A stretch of DNA of 64,000 nucleotides from DASQZJ01 sp035638775. GTDB taxonomy: Bacteria > Pseudomonadota > Gammaproteobacteria > UBA5335 > SLRW01. Positions 42,291 through 50,897 of the stretch are shown in pieces (within the stretch, counting starts at the first letter, position 1; every line of letters begins with the position of its first letter). The DNA is taken from the NCBI GenBank assembly GCA_035638775.1, contig DASQZJ010000002.1, forward strand, positions 124,001 through 188,000, written 5' to 3'. Below the pieces are notes generated by a model, which saw only the letters and a program-made list of their open reading frames with translations, did not search any database and was not told where the DNA came from. The translations under genes were made by a program, and so were the position numbers.

Positions 42291-43552
42291 GCGGCCCCCG
42301 CCGGCAGCGTCGAGAGCGGCCGTCCGCGGGCAAGCCAGGGCATGTCCGCCGAAACGCCCATGGCGCCCCGAGTGAAGGCGTGCCGCAGCGGCCCCGCAAG
42401 GTCGAGGCCGATCATTCCCAGGTTGCGTCCCGCCACCACCGCGGCGACCCGGCTCGAAAACGTGCGCAGCAGCCCTTCCGTGAGACCGGACGTTCGCCAC
42501 AGATCCCGTCGCCGTGCCGCCGCGTAGCGCTGCAGCAGGGTGCCGCTCCCGGGCGGCTCGCCGGCGCGCGCCGCGCGTACCACCAGTTCGGCGATCAGCG
42601 CGACGTCGCGCAGGCCCAGGTTGAAGCCCTGCCCGGCAACCGGGTGCAGCGTGTGGGCGGCATTGCCCACCAGTGCGACCCGGTCCGCGACCAGCTGCCG
42701 GGCGACCACCTGCGCGAGCGGGTAAACATGGCGGCGCCCCGCCTCGCGAAAGGGTCCGACGCGTCCACCGAAGCGAGCCTCCAGGGCGCGCAGGAAGGTC
42801 GCGTCGTCGAGCGACATGAGCTCGTCGACGCGTTCGCTGCGCGCGGTCCAGATCACGGCGTAGCGATCGCCGGCAGCCGGCAGCAGGGCCATGGGACCGT
42901 CGGCGGTGAAGCGTTCCCGGGCGGTGCCCCCGTGCGGGCGCACCGGGGTGACGTTCGCGACCACCGCCGACTCGCCGTACGCGCGCCGGACCGCCCCGAT
43001 GCCCAGCATGTCGCGCAGCGGCGATTCCGTGCCGTCCGCCCCCACCAGCAGGCGGGCCCTCAGCCGGCGGGTGGCGCGCCCTTCCCGGACCGAGACCGTG
43101 ACCGTGTCCTCATCCCGGGTGATGCCCTGCACGGTAGCGGGATTGACCAGCTCCACGTTGTCCAGCTGCCGCACGGTCTCGATCAGGACGCTGCCCAGCG
43201 CGCGGTTGGGCACCACATAGCCGAACGCCGGCAATCCCAGCTCCGCGGCCCGCAGGTGCGCGGTGCCGACGTGCCCCCGGTCGGTCACGTGGATCGAGCG
43301 GATCGGCTCGGCGGACGGTGCCAGAGCCGGCCACACCCCGATACCTTCGAAGATCATGCGCGTGGCGTGCGAAAGCGCCGTGGTGCGATCGTCATAGCTC
43401 GGGGGCCCGGCGTCACCGAAGGCGACCGCCTCCACCAGAGCGACGCGCAGAGGCTGTCCGCCGAGGGCGCAGGCCAAGCTGGCGCCCGCCATGCCGCCAC
43501 CGACGATGAGCACGTCGAACGTGTCGCGCCGGTTGTCCGGATTTGCCGTCAT
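42287..43552 (-). CDS. ubiH: 2-octaprenyl-6-methoxyphenol hydroxylase
   Basis: A 421-residue flavin monooxygenase for C1 hydroxylation in ubiquinone synthesis. The FAD motif is VLIVGGGMAGASLACALGG, the DG motif LLVGADGTESPLRDML, and the GD motif VALVGNAAHTLHPVAGQGFNLGLRDV; here GN replaces GD, as in many UbiH proteins. The PSYDDRTTALSHATRMI block near residue 50 is the UbiH substrate-side signature. It lies downstream of pepP on the same strand and overlaps the following hydroxylase by four bases. Confidence 0.92.
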   Translation of the reverse strand: MTANPDNRRDTFDVLIVGGGMAGASLACALGGQPLRVALVEAVAFGDAGPPSYDDRTTALSHATRMIFEGIGVWPALAPSAEPIRSIHVTDRGHVGTAHLRAAELGLPAFGYVVPNRALGSVLIETVRQLDNVELVNPATVQGITRDEDTVTVSVREGRATRRLRARLLVGADGTESPLRDMLGIGAVRRAYGESAVVANVTPVRPHGGTARERFTADGPMALLPAAGDRYAVIWTARSERVDELMSLDDATFLRALEARFGGRVGPFREAGRRHVYPLAQVVARQLVADRVALVGNAAHTLHPVAGQGFNLGLRDVALIAELVVRAARAGEPPGSGTLLQRYAAARRRDLWRTSGLTEGLLRTFSSRVAAVVAGRNLGMIGLDLAGPLRHAFTRGAMGVSADMPWLARGRPLSTLPAGAA

Positions 43553-43568
43553 TCCCGTACTGTCCCGC

Positions 43569-44873
43569 TCATTGCGCCATCAGCGCCTCGATGTCCGCGA
43601 TGTTCCCGGGCGCGTCGGATGTGAGCACTTCGCCGCCCTCGCGGGTGACCAGGACATCGTCCTCGATCCGGATGCCGATGTCCCACCACCGCTCGTCCAC
43701 TCCGGGGCTGCCCGCCCGTACGTACAGTCCCGGTTCCACGGTGAGGGTCATGCCCGGCTCCAGCATCCGCCAGCGGTCGCTCACGCGGTAGTCGCCGACA
43801 TCGTGCACGTCCATGCCGAGCCAGTGGCCCGTGCGATGCATGAAGAACGGCCGGTAGGCCTCGCGCTCGATCACCTCGTCGACATCGCCGTCGACGATGC
43901 CCAGGTCGACGAGACCCTGGCACAGCACCCGCACGGCCGCCTCGTGCGGCGCGTTCCAGTCGTTGTCCGGGTGCACTTTCGCGATCGCCGCGTGCTGGGC
44001 CTCCAGCACCACCTCGTAGAGCGCGCGCTGCTCGGCGCTGAAACGCCCGTTCACCGGGAACGTGCGGGTGACGTCCGCGGCGTAGCAGTCGTACTCGGCA
44101 CCGGCGTCGATCAGCACCAGGTCGCCGTCGCGCAGCACCGCCGAGTTCTCGATGTAGTGCAGGACGCAGCCGTTGGCGCCCCCGCCCACGATGGGCGGAT
44201 ACGCGTAGTCGCAACCGTTGCGCACGAACTCGTGGGCGAACTCGGCCTGCAGTTCGTACTCCCGCATTCCCGGACGGCAGGCCTGCATCGCGCGCCGGTG
44301 CGCAGCCGTGCTCACGCGCGCCGCGCGCCGCATCGCGCCCAGCTCGGCCCGGTCCTTGAACAGGCGCATCTCGTGCAGGTGATGCTCCAGCGAGACGAAC
44401 TCCCAGGGCGTATGCACCCCCTTGCGGGCCTGCTGCCGCAAGCGGTTGACCCAGCCGATCACGCGCTGGTCGAACTCGGGGTTGTTGCCCATGGTGTAGA
44501 ACACCCGATCCACCGGCTCCAGCAGCCCGGGAAGAATGTCGTCGATGTCGTCGACGGGATAGGACTCCTGGGCACCGTAGACGTCGCAGGCCCCTTCCGG
44601 ACCGGCCCGGTAACCGTTCCAGACCTCCATGTCGGGATCCCGGTCACGCACGAACAGGACGTACTGGTTGCGCGGATGGCCGGGCAGCAGAACCAGCACG
44701 GCGCCCGGCTCGGGGAACCCGGTGAGGTAGTAGAAGTCGCTGTCCTGGCGGTAGGGATACTCGACGTCCCGGTTGCGCGTGCGCTCGGGCGCCGCCGGGA
44801 CGATGGCGATGCTGTTCTCGCCCATCGCTTCCATCAGGTGGCGGCGGCGGCGCGCGAACTCCTTCTGGTTCAT
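43569..44873 (-). CDS. pepP: Xaa-Pro aminopeptidase
   Basis: A 434-residue cytoplasmic dimanganese peptidase releasing N-terminal residues next to proline. The metal ligands lie in LIDAGAEYDCYAADVTRTFP (two aspartates), HRTGHWLGMDVHD (His), LTVEPGLY (Glu) and IGIRIEDDVLV (Glu), all conserved with E. coli PepP, as is the N-terminal YRQDSDFYYLTGFPEPGAV. The ATG at 44873 follows a GGGAG site. It sits between ygfB and ubiH, the same order as in E. coli. Confidence 0.96.
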   Translation of the reverse strand: MNQKEFARRRRHLMEAMGENSIAIVPAAPERTRNRDVEYPYRQDSDFYYLTGFPEPGAVLVLLPGHPRNQYVLFVRDRDPDMEVWNGYRAGPEGACDVYGAQESYPVDDIDDILPGLLEPVDRVFYTMGNNPEFDQRVIGWVNRLRQQARKGVHTPWEFVSLEHHLHEMRLFKDRAELGAMRRAARVSTAAHRRAMQACRPGMREYELQAEFAHEFVRNGCDYAYPPIVGGGANGCVLHYIENSAVLRDGDLVLIDAGAEYDCYAADVTRTFPVNGRFSAEQRALYEVVLEAQHAAIAKVHPDNDWNAPHEAAVRVLCQGLVDLGIVDGDVDEVIEREAYRPFFMHRTGHWLGMDVHDVGDYRVSDRWRMLEPGMTLTVEPGLYVRAGSPGVDERWWDIGIRIEDDVLVTREGGEVLTSDAPGNIADIEALMAQ

Positions 44874-44929
44874 GGATGCTCCCGGTCTTGCGGCGTGCCG
44901 GGACCCGGCGGTGCCGGCCCGGCACCGTC

Positions 44930-45493
44930 CTAGTGCAGACGCCTGGGCGAAGCCCCGTCCTGTTCGGGGTACAGCTCCTCGTAGACCAGGAGCACCCCGA
45001 CCCGGATGTACTCGACGATTTCTGCGTAGGCGCCTTCCTGCTCCTCGTCGTCACCGTCGGGCTCGAGCCCGGCACGGGTGACGTCAAGAAAGTCGTGAAC
45101 CACCTCGCGGCTGTTGTCCGGCAGCTCCTCGATGCTGCCGGGCCGCGCCACGCCCAGGCCGTGCAGGAAGCCCTGGCACCACTGCGCCAGCCCGTCCACG
45201 CGCTGCTCGAGCGGAGCGCTGTCCGGCGGCAACACCAGGCGCAGGTCCGTCCCGGCCTCCTCCAGCACGCTCCGGGTCTCGCCGTGGAGCCGCAGCAGGA
45301 GCTCACGGCACTCGCCGGCGGCGACATTGCGGGGATCGACGCCCCCCAGGCTCTCCTCGATCCACGGCCGCGGGTCGCCTTCGTGAGCCCCGCAGAGTCT
45401 CCCGCAAACGCTGCCGTGGCACTCGGCGGCGTCCGTCACGGCACCCGCGCGGACGAGCGCTTCCTGCAGTGTCTGGTACCACTCGGTGTTCAC
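44930..45493 (-). CDS. UPF0149 family protein YgfB
   Basis: A 187-residue protein of the UPF0149/YgfB family, all-helical and acidic. The block SVCGRLCGAHEGDPRPWI near residue 28 is the family signature (CGxLCG), and the later WCQGFLHGLG and YIRVGVLLVYEEL match the conserved C-terminal segment. It starts with GTG and precedes pepP by 56 bases, as in E. coli and Pseudomonas. In Pseudomonas, YgfB has been reported to affect ampDh3 expression; no such partner is in this window. Confidence 0.92.
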   Translation of the reverse strand: MNTEWYQTLQEALVRAGAVTDAAECHGSVCGRLCGAHEGDPRPWIEESLGGVDPRNVAAGECRELLLRLHGETRSVLEEAGTDLRLVLPPDSAPLEQRVDGLAQWCQGFLHGLGVARPGSIEELPDNSREVVHDFLDVTRAGLEPDGDDEEQEGAYAEIVEYIRVGVLLVYEELYPEQDGASPRRLH

Positions 45494-45713
45494 TCGCGGA
45501 ACCTGCTCTCATGCCCGGCTCGGGTGGGAGGCGATGCCGGCAGCCGAACCCGTGGCGCGTTGCCGCAGCGCCGGCAGCCGAAAGCGAACGGCCGCGTCGG
45601 CTCCCGGTCATGCTACCACCGCGCCCTCGCGCGGCCCAACGTTCCGCGTTGATAAATGCCCGACGGAACCCTATAGTCGGGCGATGTGGCGTGTCCCGAG
45701 CGGGGGCCCGAGG

Positions 45714-45923
45714 ATGACCGAATCCGAACTGGAAAGACTCGAACGGCGGGTCGGCGAGCTTCTCGCCCTGTGCCAACAGCTGCGTGAAGAGAACCGGTCG
45801 CTGCAGGACCGGCAGGAGCAGCTCGCCACGGAGCGTGCCCAGCTGATTCAGCGCAACGAGCTGGTCCGGGCCCGCGTGGAAGCGATGATCTCGCGCCTGA
45901 AGTCGATGGAGCAGATACCCTGA
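45714..45923 (+). CDS. TIGR02449 family coiled-coil protein (ZapB-like)
   Basis: A 69-residue protein that is almost entirely coiled coil, with heptad-spaced Leu (LERRVGELLALCQQL, then LQDRQEQLATERAQL). TIGR02449 proteins sit just before zapA, and here the next gene begins one base after the stop. By size, helical nature and position it may act in the divisome like ZapB, which is inference. The ATG at 45714 follows a GAGG site that overlaps the start. It is divergent from ygfB. Confidence 0.85.
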   Translation: MTESELERLERRVGELLALCQQLREENRSLQDRQEQLATERAQLIQRNELVRARVEAMISRLKSMEQIP

Positions 45924-45924
45924 A

Positions 45925-46245
45925 ATGGCCGATGAGCCCGGCAGCACGACCCCGGTGACCATTCGCATCCTGGGCAAGGAATACCAGGTCGCGTGCGCCG
46001 AAGACGAACGCCAGGACCTGCTTGACTCGGCTCAGCACCTGAATGACAGAATGAGGCAGATTCGGGACCGGGGAAAGGTCGTTGGGCTGGACCGGATCGC
46101 CGTGATGGCGGCGCTGAACCTGGCCAACGAGGTTCTGGACAGCCGCCGGCGGCAGCATGCCAGCGACGTGGACCTCGACCGGATACGCGCCTTGAACGAA
46201 AAGCTGGACCTGGCGCTGGCCTGGGACGAGACCCAGCAGCACTGA
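45925..46245 (+). CDS. zapA: Cell division protein ZapA
   Basis: A 106-residue FtsZ-ring-stabilising protein. The N-terminal domain contains VTIRILGKEYQVAC and the conserved LLDSAQHLNDRMRQIRDRG; the C-terminal half is a coiled coil (LNLANEVLDSRRRQ, ALNEKLDLAL) for tetramerisation. It begins one base after the ZapB-like gene, so both should be made together. 6S RNA follows on the same strand. Confidence 0.95.
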   Translation: MADEPGSTTPVTIRILGKEYQVACAEDERQDLLDSAQHLNDRMRQIRDRGKVVGLDRIAVMAALNLANEVLDSRRRQHASDVDLDRIRALNEKLDLALAWDETQQH

Positions 46246-46296
46246 GCGCCCGGGTCCGGCGGACGGCGGAGGCCGCGCCGCCGTCACCGGTTTGGC

Positions 46297-46482
46297 GCTT
46301 CCTGCGGTGTTCGACAGGTATCGGGAGATACCTCTTGAGCCTATTCACCGACCCGGGGGTCGGGAGTGTCGGAGCTGTTGAGCAAGTCCGCCCGTGAGCG
46401 GAAAGCCTGAGGCGCCGGCTACCAACCCCACCTGAACCGCTGGTTCAAGGTCGATGGTACCTGACGGCACGAGCGGGAGGCG
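46297..46482 (+). ncRNA. ssrS: 6S RNA
   Basis: The spacer between zapA and fau carries a long imperfect hairpin of the 6S type. The 5' region CCTGCGGTGTTCGACAGG and the 3' region GACGGCACGAGCGGGAGG form the closing stem. GTTGAGCAAGTCCG and CACCTGAACCGCTGGTTCAAGG match conserved E. coli 6S segments, and the central bulge mimics an open promoter. The zapA–ssrS–fau order is conserved in gammaproteobacteria. The RNA binds sigma-70 RNA polymerase and lowers transcription in stationary phase. Ends are approximate; a short T-run follows at about 46488. Confidence 0.85.
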
Positions 46483-46567
46483 CCCCCATTTTGCCGCGAC
46501 AGCGGAAGCGCCCCGGGTGGCATCCGCCCGGGGCGCCCTGTACGTATCAGATCCTGAAGCGAGCCCG

Positions 46568-47203
46568 ATGACACAGGACCCCGAGCCGGTGCCCGCGCCG
46601 GACATCCAGGCGGACAAGAGCAAGCTGCGCCGCGAGATGCGCCGGCGCCGCCGGGAGCTGAGCGCCGACCAGCGTTACCACCACGGGCGGGCGATGAGCC
46701 GTGTCATCGCGGCGCTGCCGCTGTTCCGGAACAGCAGCCGCATCGCGCTGTTCATGGCCACCGACGGGGAGATGGATCCCGCCGCCCTGACCATGCATGC
46801 GCATGCCATGCGCAAGCAGGTGTTCCTGCCGGTGCTGGTAGGCACGCCCCGCCGGCCCGGGCTGCGGTTCGTGCGTCACGAGCCGGGCGAGGCGCTGGTG
46901 TCCAACCGGTTCGGTATTCCGGAGCCGCTGCCGGATCCGGGCCGGGTGATCAGCCCGCGCTTCCTCGACCTGGTGATGGCGCCCCTGGTCGCCTTCGACG
47001 ATCACGGCAATCGGCTGGGCATGGGTGGCGGCTATTACGACCGCACCTTCGAGTTCCTGCGCCTGCGGAAGCGCTGGCGAAAGCCGCACCTGATCGGCGT
47101 CGCCTACGAATTCCAGCGCCTGCCGGCGCTGCCGCGAGCATCGTGGGACGTGCCGCTGGGCGAAGTGGTCACCGAGGCGGGCTTCCGCGTCCTGGACGGA
47201 TGA
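46568..47203 (+). CDS. fau: 5-formyltetrahydrofolate cyclo-ligase
   Basis: A 211-residue enzyme (YgfA) that converts 5-formyl- to 5,10-methenyl-tetrahydrofolate with ATP. The basic start SKLRREMRRRRRELS, the folate-contact region FMATDGEMD and the late VAFDDHGNRLGMGGGYYDRTF block, which holds the phosphate-binding loop, are typical. It supplies one-carbon units that tie to the gcv operon in the same window. The ATG at 46568 lacks a strong ribosome site, but it precedes the conserved domain by a normal distance. It follows 6S RNA and may be transcribed with it. Confidence 0.93.
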   Translation: MTQDPEPVPAPDIQADKSKLRREMRRRRRELSADQRYHHGRAMSRVIAALPLFRNSSRIALFMATDGEMDPAALTMHAHAMRKQVFLPVLVGTPRRPGLRFVRHEPGEALVSNRFGIPEPLPDPGRVISPRFLDLVMAPLVAFDDHGNRLGMGGGYYDRTFEFLRLRKRWRKPHLIGVAYEFQRLPALPRASWDVPLGEVVTEAGFRVLDG

Positions 47204-47237
47204 CGGGCCCCGCTCCCTGCCGCAGCAGGAGGACGAC

Positions 47238-47696
47238 GTGCGCTACTGGCTGATGAAATCCGAGCCGGACGTATTCGGCCTCGACGACCTGGAGGCGGCC
47301 GGGACCGACCACTGGGACGGGGTGCGCAACTATCAGGCTCGCAACATGATGCGTGACCAGATGCGCCCCGGCGACCAGGCCTTCTTCTATCACTCCAACT
47401 GCCCCGAGCCGGGCATCGTCGGGATCATGGAGATCGCGCGGGCCGGCTATCCCGACCACACGGCCTTCGATCCCGACGACCCGCACTACGATCCCCGGAG
47501 CGACCCCGACCGGCCCCGCTGGTACATGGTCGACGTGCGCTACCTGCGCCACCTGCCCCGGGTGATCACGCTGCGGGCGCTGAAGAGCTGCCCCGAGCTG
47601 GCGGACATGCCGCTGGTGCGGCGCGGAAACCGGCTGTCGGTGATGCCAGTGACCGCGGAGCAGTGGCGCTTCATCCTGTCGCTGGCCGGGAGCTGA
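47238..47696 (+). CDS. EVE domain-containing protein
   Basis: A 152-residue EVE-domain protein (PUA-like fold, related to human thymocyte nuclear protein 1). The opening YWLMKSEPDVFGLDDL and the block GVRNYQARNMMRDQMRPGDQAFFYHSN are the family hallmarks, and the aromatic cage used by relatives to bind modified bases is likely here. Its bacterial role is uncertain; some EVE proteins recognise modified cytosine or RNA bases. The GTG at 47238 follows a CAGGAGG site. It lies 34 bases after fau, so the two probably share a transcript. Confidence 0.9.
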   Translation: MRYWLMKSEPDVFGLDDLEAAGTDHWDGVRNYQARNMMRDQMRPGDQAFFYHSNCPEPGIVGIMEIARAGYPDHTAFDPDDPHYDPRSDPDRPRWYMVDVRYLRHLPRVITLRALKSCPELADMPLVRRGNRLSVMPVTAEQWRFILSLAGS

Positions 47697-47709
47697 GCAG
47701 AGCCCCGCG

Positions 47710-48531
47710 CTATTCCTGGCCGCGCCGCATGAGCCAGTCCACCAGCCCCCGATAGCGCACCGGCATCAGACGCTGGATCTTGTCCAGCAGCTTCGCGTCG
47801 GGCCCCACCAGCAGCCGCGGCCGGCCCGCGGCGATGGCGTCGGCTATCAGCCGGCCGGCCTTCTCCGGCGTGGTCATGGTCGCCTTCCGGAAGGTCTCGG
47901 CCAGCTCCTCCTTCGATTGCGCCGTCATGCTGTCCCGGAACCGGGAGCTGCGCACGATGTTGGTGTCCACCCCGCCGGGGTGGACGCTGGTCACCCGCAC
48001 CGCCGTGTCCCGGAGCTCGCCCCGGAGCGACTCGGTGAAGCCGCGGATGGCGAACTTGCTGGAGCAGTAGGAGCTCTGGTTGGGCACACCGATGATGCCG
48101 AAGACGCTGGACAGGTTGACGATGTGGCCCTCGTCCTCGCGCAGCAGGTAGGGAAGGAAGAACTTGGACCCGTACACCATGCCCCAGAAGTTGATCCCCA
48201 TGATCCACTCGAAATCGTCGAGATCCATCTTCTCGACCGTGTGCACCACGGTGACCCCGGCATTGTTGACCACCACGTGAACGCGCCCGTGGGCCTCGAC
48301 CACCTCGTCCGGGAAGCGCTCCATGCGGCCGCGGTCGGAGACATCGATCACGTGGGTCGTCACCTTGCGGCCCAGCGCCTCGACCTGCGAGGCGGTCTCC
48401 CGCATGCCCGCCTCGTCGAGATCGGCCAGCGCCAGGTGGGCACCCCGTCGCGCGAGCTCCAGCGCCACGCTCCGCCCGATGCCGGAGCCCGCTCCCGTGA
48501 CCACCGCCACACGGTCCTGAAGAGTCTTCAT
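47710..48531 (-). CDS. SDR-family NAD(P)-dependent oxidoreductase
   Basis: A 273-residue classical short-chain dehydrogenase. The cofactor motif is VVTGAGSGIGRSVALE near the N-terminus, the NNAG strand follows, and the active site has VNLSSVFG and the intact YCSSK (Tyr and Lys). Downstream, HPGGVDTNI is the usual substrate-side loop. The start at 48529–48531 is behind a GGGGAAG site; a start at 48552 would add seven residues. The substrate is unknown; relatives are annotated as acetoin or long-chain alcohol dehydrogenases. It follows ilvA on the same strand, 48 bases away. Confidence 0.88.
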   Translation of the reverse strand: MKTLQDRVAVVTGAGSGIGRSVALELARRGAHLALADLDEAGMRETASQVEALGRKVTTHVIDVSDRGRMERFPDEVVEAHGRVHVVVNNAGVTVVHTVEKMDLDDFEWIMGINFWGMVYGSKFFLPYLLREDEGHIVNLSSVFGIIGVPNQSSYCSSKFAIRGFTESLRGELRDTAVRVTSVHPGGVDTNIVRSSRFRDSMTAQSKEELAETFRKATMTTPEKAGRLIADAIAAGRPRLLVGPDAKLLDKIQRLMPVRYRGLVDWLMRRGQE

Positions 48532-48579
48532 GCTTCCCCCCTTTGGGCACAATGGATGAACGCGCCCGGGTCGTGCGGC

Positions 48580-50103
48580 CTACTTGCCCGGGCTGAGGAA
48601 GAGGTCATAGGCCGGGTTGTCGGTCTCGTCCGCGTAACCGTAGCCGAGCTTGTCGATCTTCTCCCGGAACCGCGGCAGGTCCGCGGACGGAATCTGCATG
48701 CCCACCAGCGCGCGACCGAAGTCCGCGCCGTGGTTGCGGTAGTGGAACAGGCTGATGTTCCAGTCCCGCCCGATGCGGGTGAGAAAGCGCAGCAGCGCCC
48801 CGGGGCGCTCGGGAAACTCGAAGCGGTAGACCCGCTCGTTCTCCAGCAGCGGCGCATGGCCGCCCACCATGTACCGGATGTGCAGCTTGGCCATCTCGTT
48901 GCCGGCCATGTCGACGACCGTGTAGCCGGCCCCGCGCAGGGAAGCGACCAGCTCGTCCTTCTCCCGCACGCCGTCTTCCAGCTTGACCCCCGCGAACACG
49001 TGGGCCTGCGCCGCATCCGCGTAGCGGTAGTTGAACTCCGTGATGGTCCGCTTGCTGATGTCGCGGCAGAAATGCAGGAAGCTGCCCGGACGTTCCGGGA
49101 TGGTGACCGCCAGCAGCGCCTCGCGGTGCTCGCCCAGCTCGGTTCGCTCGGCGACATGCCGCAGGCGGTCGAAATTCATGTTGGCGCCGCCGATCACCGC
49201 CGCCACCCTCCAGCCGGTGATCGCGCGGTCGGCCAGGTAGCGCTTGGCGCCGGCGGTGGCAAGGGCCCCCGCCGGCTCGGCGATGGAGCGGGTATCCTCG
49301 TAGATGTCGCGAATCGCCGCGCACACCTCGTCGGTGCTGACCGTGACCATGTCGTCCACGGTCTCGCGGGCGACCCGGAACGGCTCCTTCCCAGCCTGGC
49401 GCACGGCGACGCCGTCGGTGAACAGCCCCACCTGTTTCAGCCGCACCCGCCGGTGCCGCCGCAGCGCCTCGGTCATGCTGGCCGCGTCGTCCGGCTCGAC
49501 GCCGATGATGCGGATCTCGGGCCGCACGTACTTGATGTACGAGGCCATGCCGGCCAGGAGGCCGCCGCCGCCGACCGGGATGAACACCGCGTCGAGCGCC
49601 CCGGAGTGCTGCTGCAGCAGCTCCATCGCGACCGTGCCCTGGCCCGCGATCACCTCGGGATCGTCATAGGGGTGCACGAAGGTCATGCCGCGTTCCCGGG
49701 TGAGCCGCCGGGCGTACTCGTAGGCATCGTCGTAGGCATCGCCGTGCAGCACGGCGCGCCCGCCCAGCTTGCGCACCGCCTGCACCTTGATCGGCGGCGT
49801 CGTGCGGGGCATGACGATGGTCGCGCGGATGCCCAGCCGGCGGGCCGCCAGCGCCACGCCCTGGGCATGGTTGCCGGCCGAGGAGCACACCACGCCGCGG
49901 GCACGGGCCTGCTCGTCCAGCCCGGCGATCTTGTTGTAGGCGCCGCGCAACTTGAACGAGAACACGGGCTGCAGATCCTCCCGCTTGAGGAAGATCTCGC
50001 TTCCGATCCGGTCGGAGAGGTTGGGGGCCTTTTCCAGGGGGGTCTTTTCGGCGACGTCGTAGACGCGTGCGTTGAGGATCTTGCGGATATAGGTGTCGAT
50101 CAT
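48580..50103 (-). CDS. ilvA: Threonine ammonia-lyase, biosynthetic
   Basis: A 507-residue PLP enzyme making 2-oxobutanoate from threonine for isoleucine synthesis. The PLP lysine is in PVFSFKLRGAYNK, and the cofactor glycine loop is VGGGGLLAG. Two ACT-like regulatory domains (about residues 330–415 and 425–507) bind isoleucine and valine; the length marks the biosynthetic, feedback-controlled type rather than the short catabolic one. The ATG at 50101–50103 matches the family N-terminus, though no good ribosome site is visible. It is divergent from rpiA. Confidence 0.93.
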   Translation of the reverse strand: MIDTYIRKILNARVYDVAEKTPLEKAPNLSDRIGSEIFLKREDLQPVFSFKLRGAYNKIAGLDEQARARGVVCSSAGNHAQGVALAARRLGIRATIVMPRTTPPIKVQAVRKLGGRAVLHGDAYDDAYEYARRLTRERGMTFVHPYDDPEVIAGQGTVAMELLQQHSGALDAVFIPVGGGGLLAGMASYIKYVRPEIRIIGVEPDDAASMTEALRRHRRVRLKQVGLFTDGVAVRQAGKEPFRVARETVDDMVTVSTDEVCAAIRDIYEDTRSIAEPAGALATAGAKRYLADRAITGWRVAAVIGGANMNFDRLRHVAERTELGEHREALLAVTIPERPGSFLHFCRDISKRTITEFNYRYADAAQAHVFAGVKLEDGVREKDELVASLRGAGYTVVDMAGNEMAKLHIRYMVGGHAPLLENERVYRFEFPERPGALLRFLTRIGRDWNISLFHYRNHGADFGRALVGMQIPSADLPRFREKIDKLGYGYADETDNPAYDLFLSPGK

Positions 50104-50240
50104 GGCCGCCAAACTTAGCAACATTGCCGAACGTTGGGAAGCGACGCCCTGACGGGGCGGAAGCCACCCGGTATAATGGGCGGCCATTTCCGGCAGGTTC
50201 ATACGCCCGGCGACCGCCGGGCCATCTCCGGGAGCGACGG

Positions 50241-50897
50241 GTGACCAGCGACGAGCTCAAGCGGGCGGCAGCCGAGGCCGCCCTGGAATACGTGCCGGGA
50301 GATGAGGTCATCGGCGTCGGAACCGGCTCCACGGTGCGCCACTTCATCGAGCTCCTGGCAGGGCGGCGCGACCGCGTGCGCGGCGCGGTGTCCAGCTCGG
50401 AAGAGACGACGCGGCTGCTGGGTGCCGCCGGAATCCCGGTGGTCGAACTGAATGACGCCGGCACCCTCCCGGTCTACGTCGACGGTGCGGACGAGGCCAC
50501 CCGTCACCTGCACCTGGTCAAGGGCGGCGGCGGCGCGCTCACCCGCGAGAAGGTCATCGCCAGTGCCAGCGATCGCTTCGTCTGCATCGCGGACGAGTCC
50601 AAGCTGGTGCGCGTGCTGGGCCGCTTCCCGCTGCCCGTCGAGGTGATCCCCATGGCGCGCAGCTACGTCTCCCGCGAGCTGGTGCGTTTCGGGGGCCGAC
50701 CGAGGCTGCGGGAGGGCTACCGCACGGACAACGGCAACGAGATCCTGGACGTGCACGACCTCGACATCGGAGAGCCGGCACGCCTCGAGCAGCGGCTCAA
50801 CGACATCCCCGGCATCGTCACCGTCGGCATCTTCGCCCTGCGCCCCGCCGACCTGCTCCTGCTGGCAGGCCCCGACGGCGTGCGCAGGTTCGACTAG
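50241..50897 (+). CDS. rpiA: Ribose-5-phosphate isomerase A
   Basis: A 218-residue enzyme interconverting ribose 5-phosphate and ribulose 5-phosphate. GVGTGSTVRHFIE is the N-terminal phosphate loop, DGADEATRHLHLVKGGGGALTREK holds the catalytic aspartates and glutamate, and ADESKLV and TDNGNEILDV are further conserved blocks. The GTG at 50241 is preceded by GGGAG and agrees with family length; an ATG at 50124 would add an unlikely 39 residues. It runs towards the molybdopterin oxidoreductase gene and overlaps its end by four bases. Confidence 0.95.
   Translation: MTSDELKRAAAEAALEYVPGDEVIGVGTGSTVRHFIELLAGRRDRVRGAVSSSEETTRLLGAAGIPVVELNDAGTLPVYVDGADEATRHLHLVKGGGGALTREKVIASASDRFVCIADESKLVRVLGRFPLPVEVIPMARSYVSRELVRFGGRPRLREGYRTDNGNEILDVHDLDIGEPARLEQRLNDIPGIVTVGIFALRPADLLLLAGPDGVRRFD

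Noticed and set aside
47917..50118. A 733-codon plus-strand frame over the SDR and ilvA genes.
   Set aside because: Antisense shadow; ilvA and the SDR are both well conserved on the other strand.
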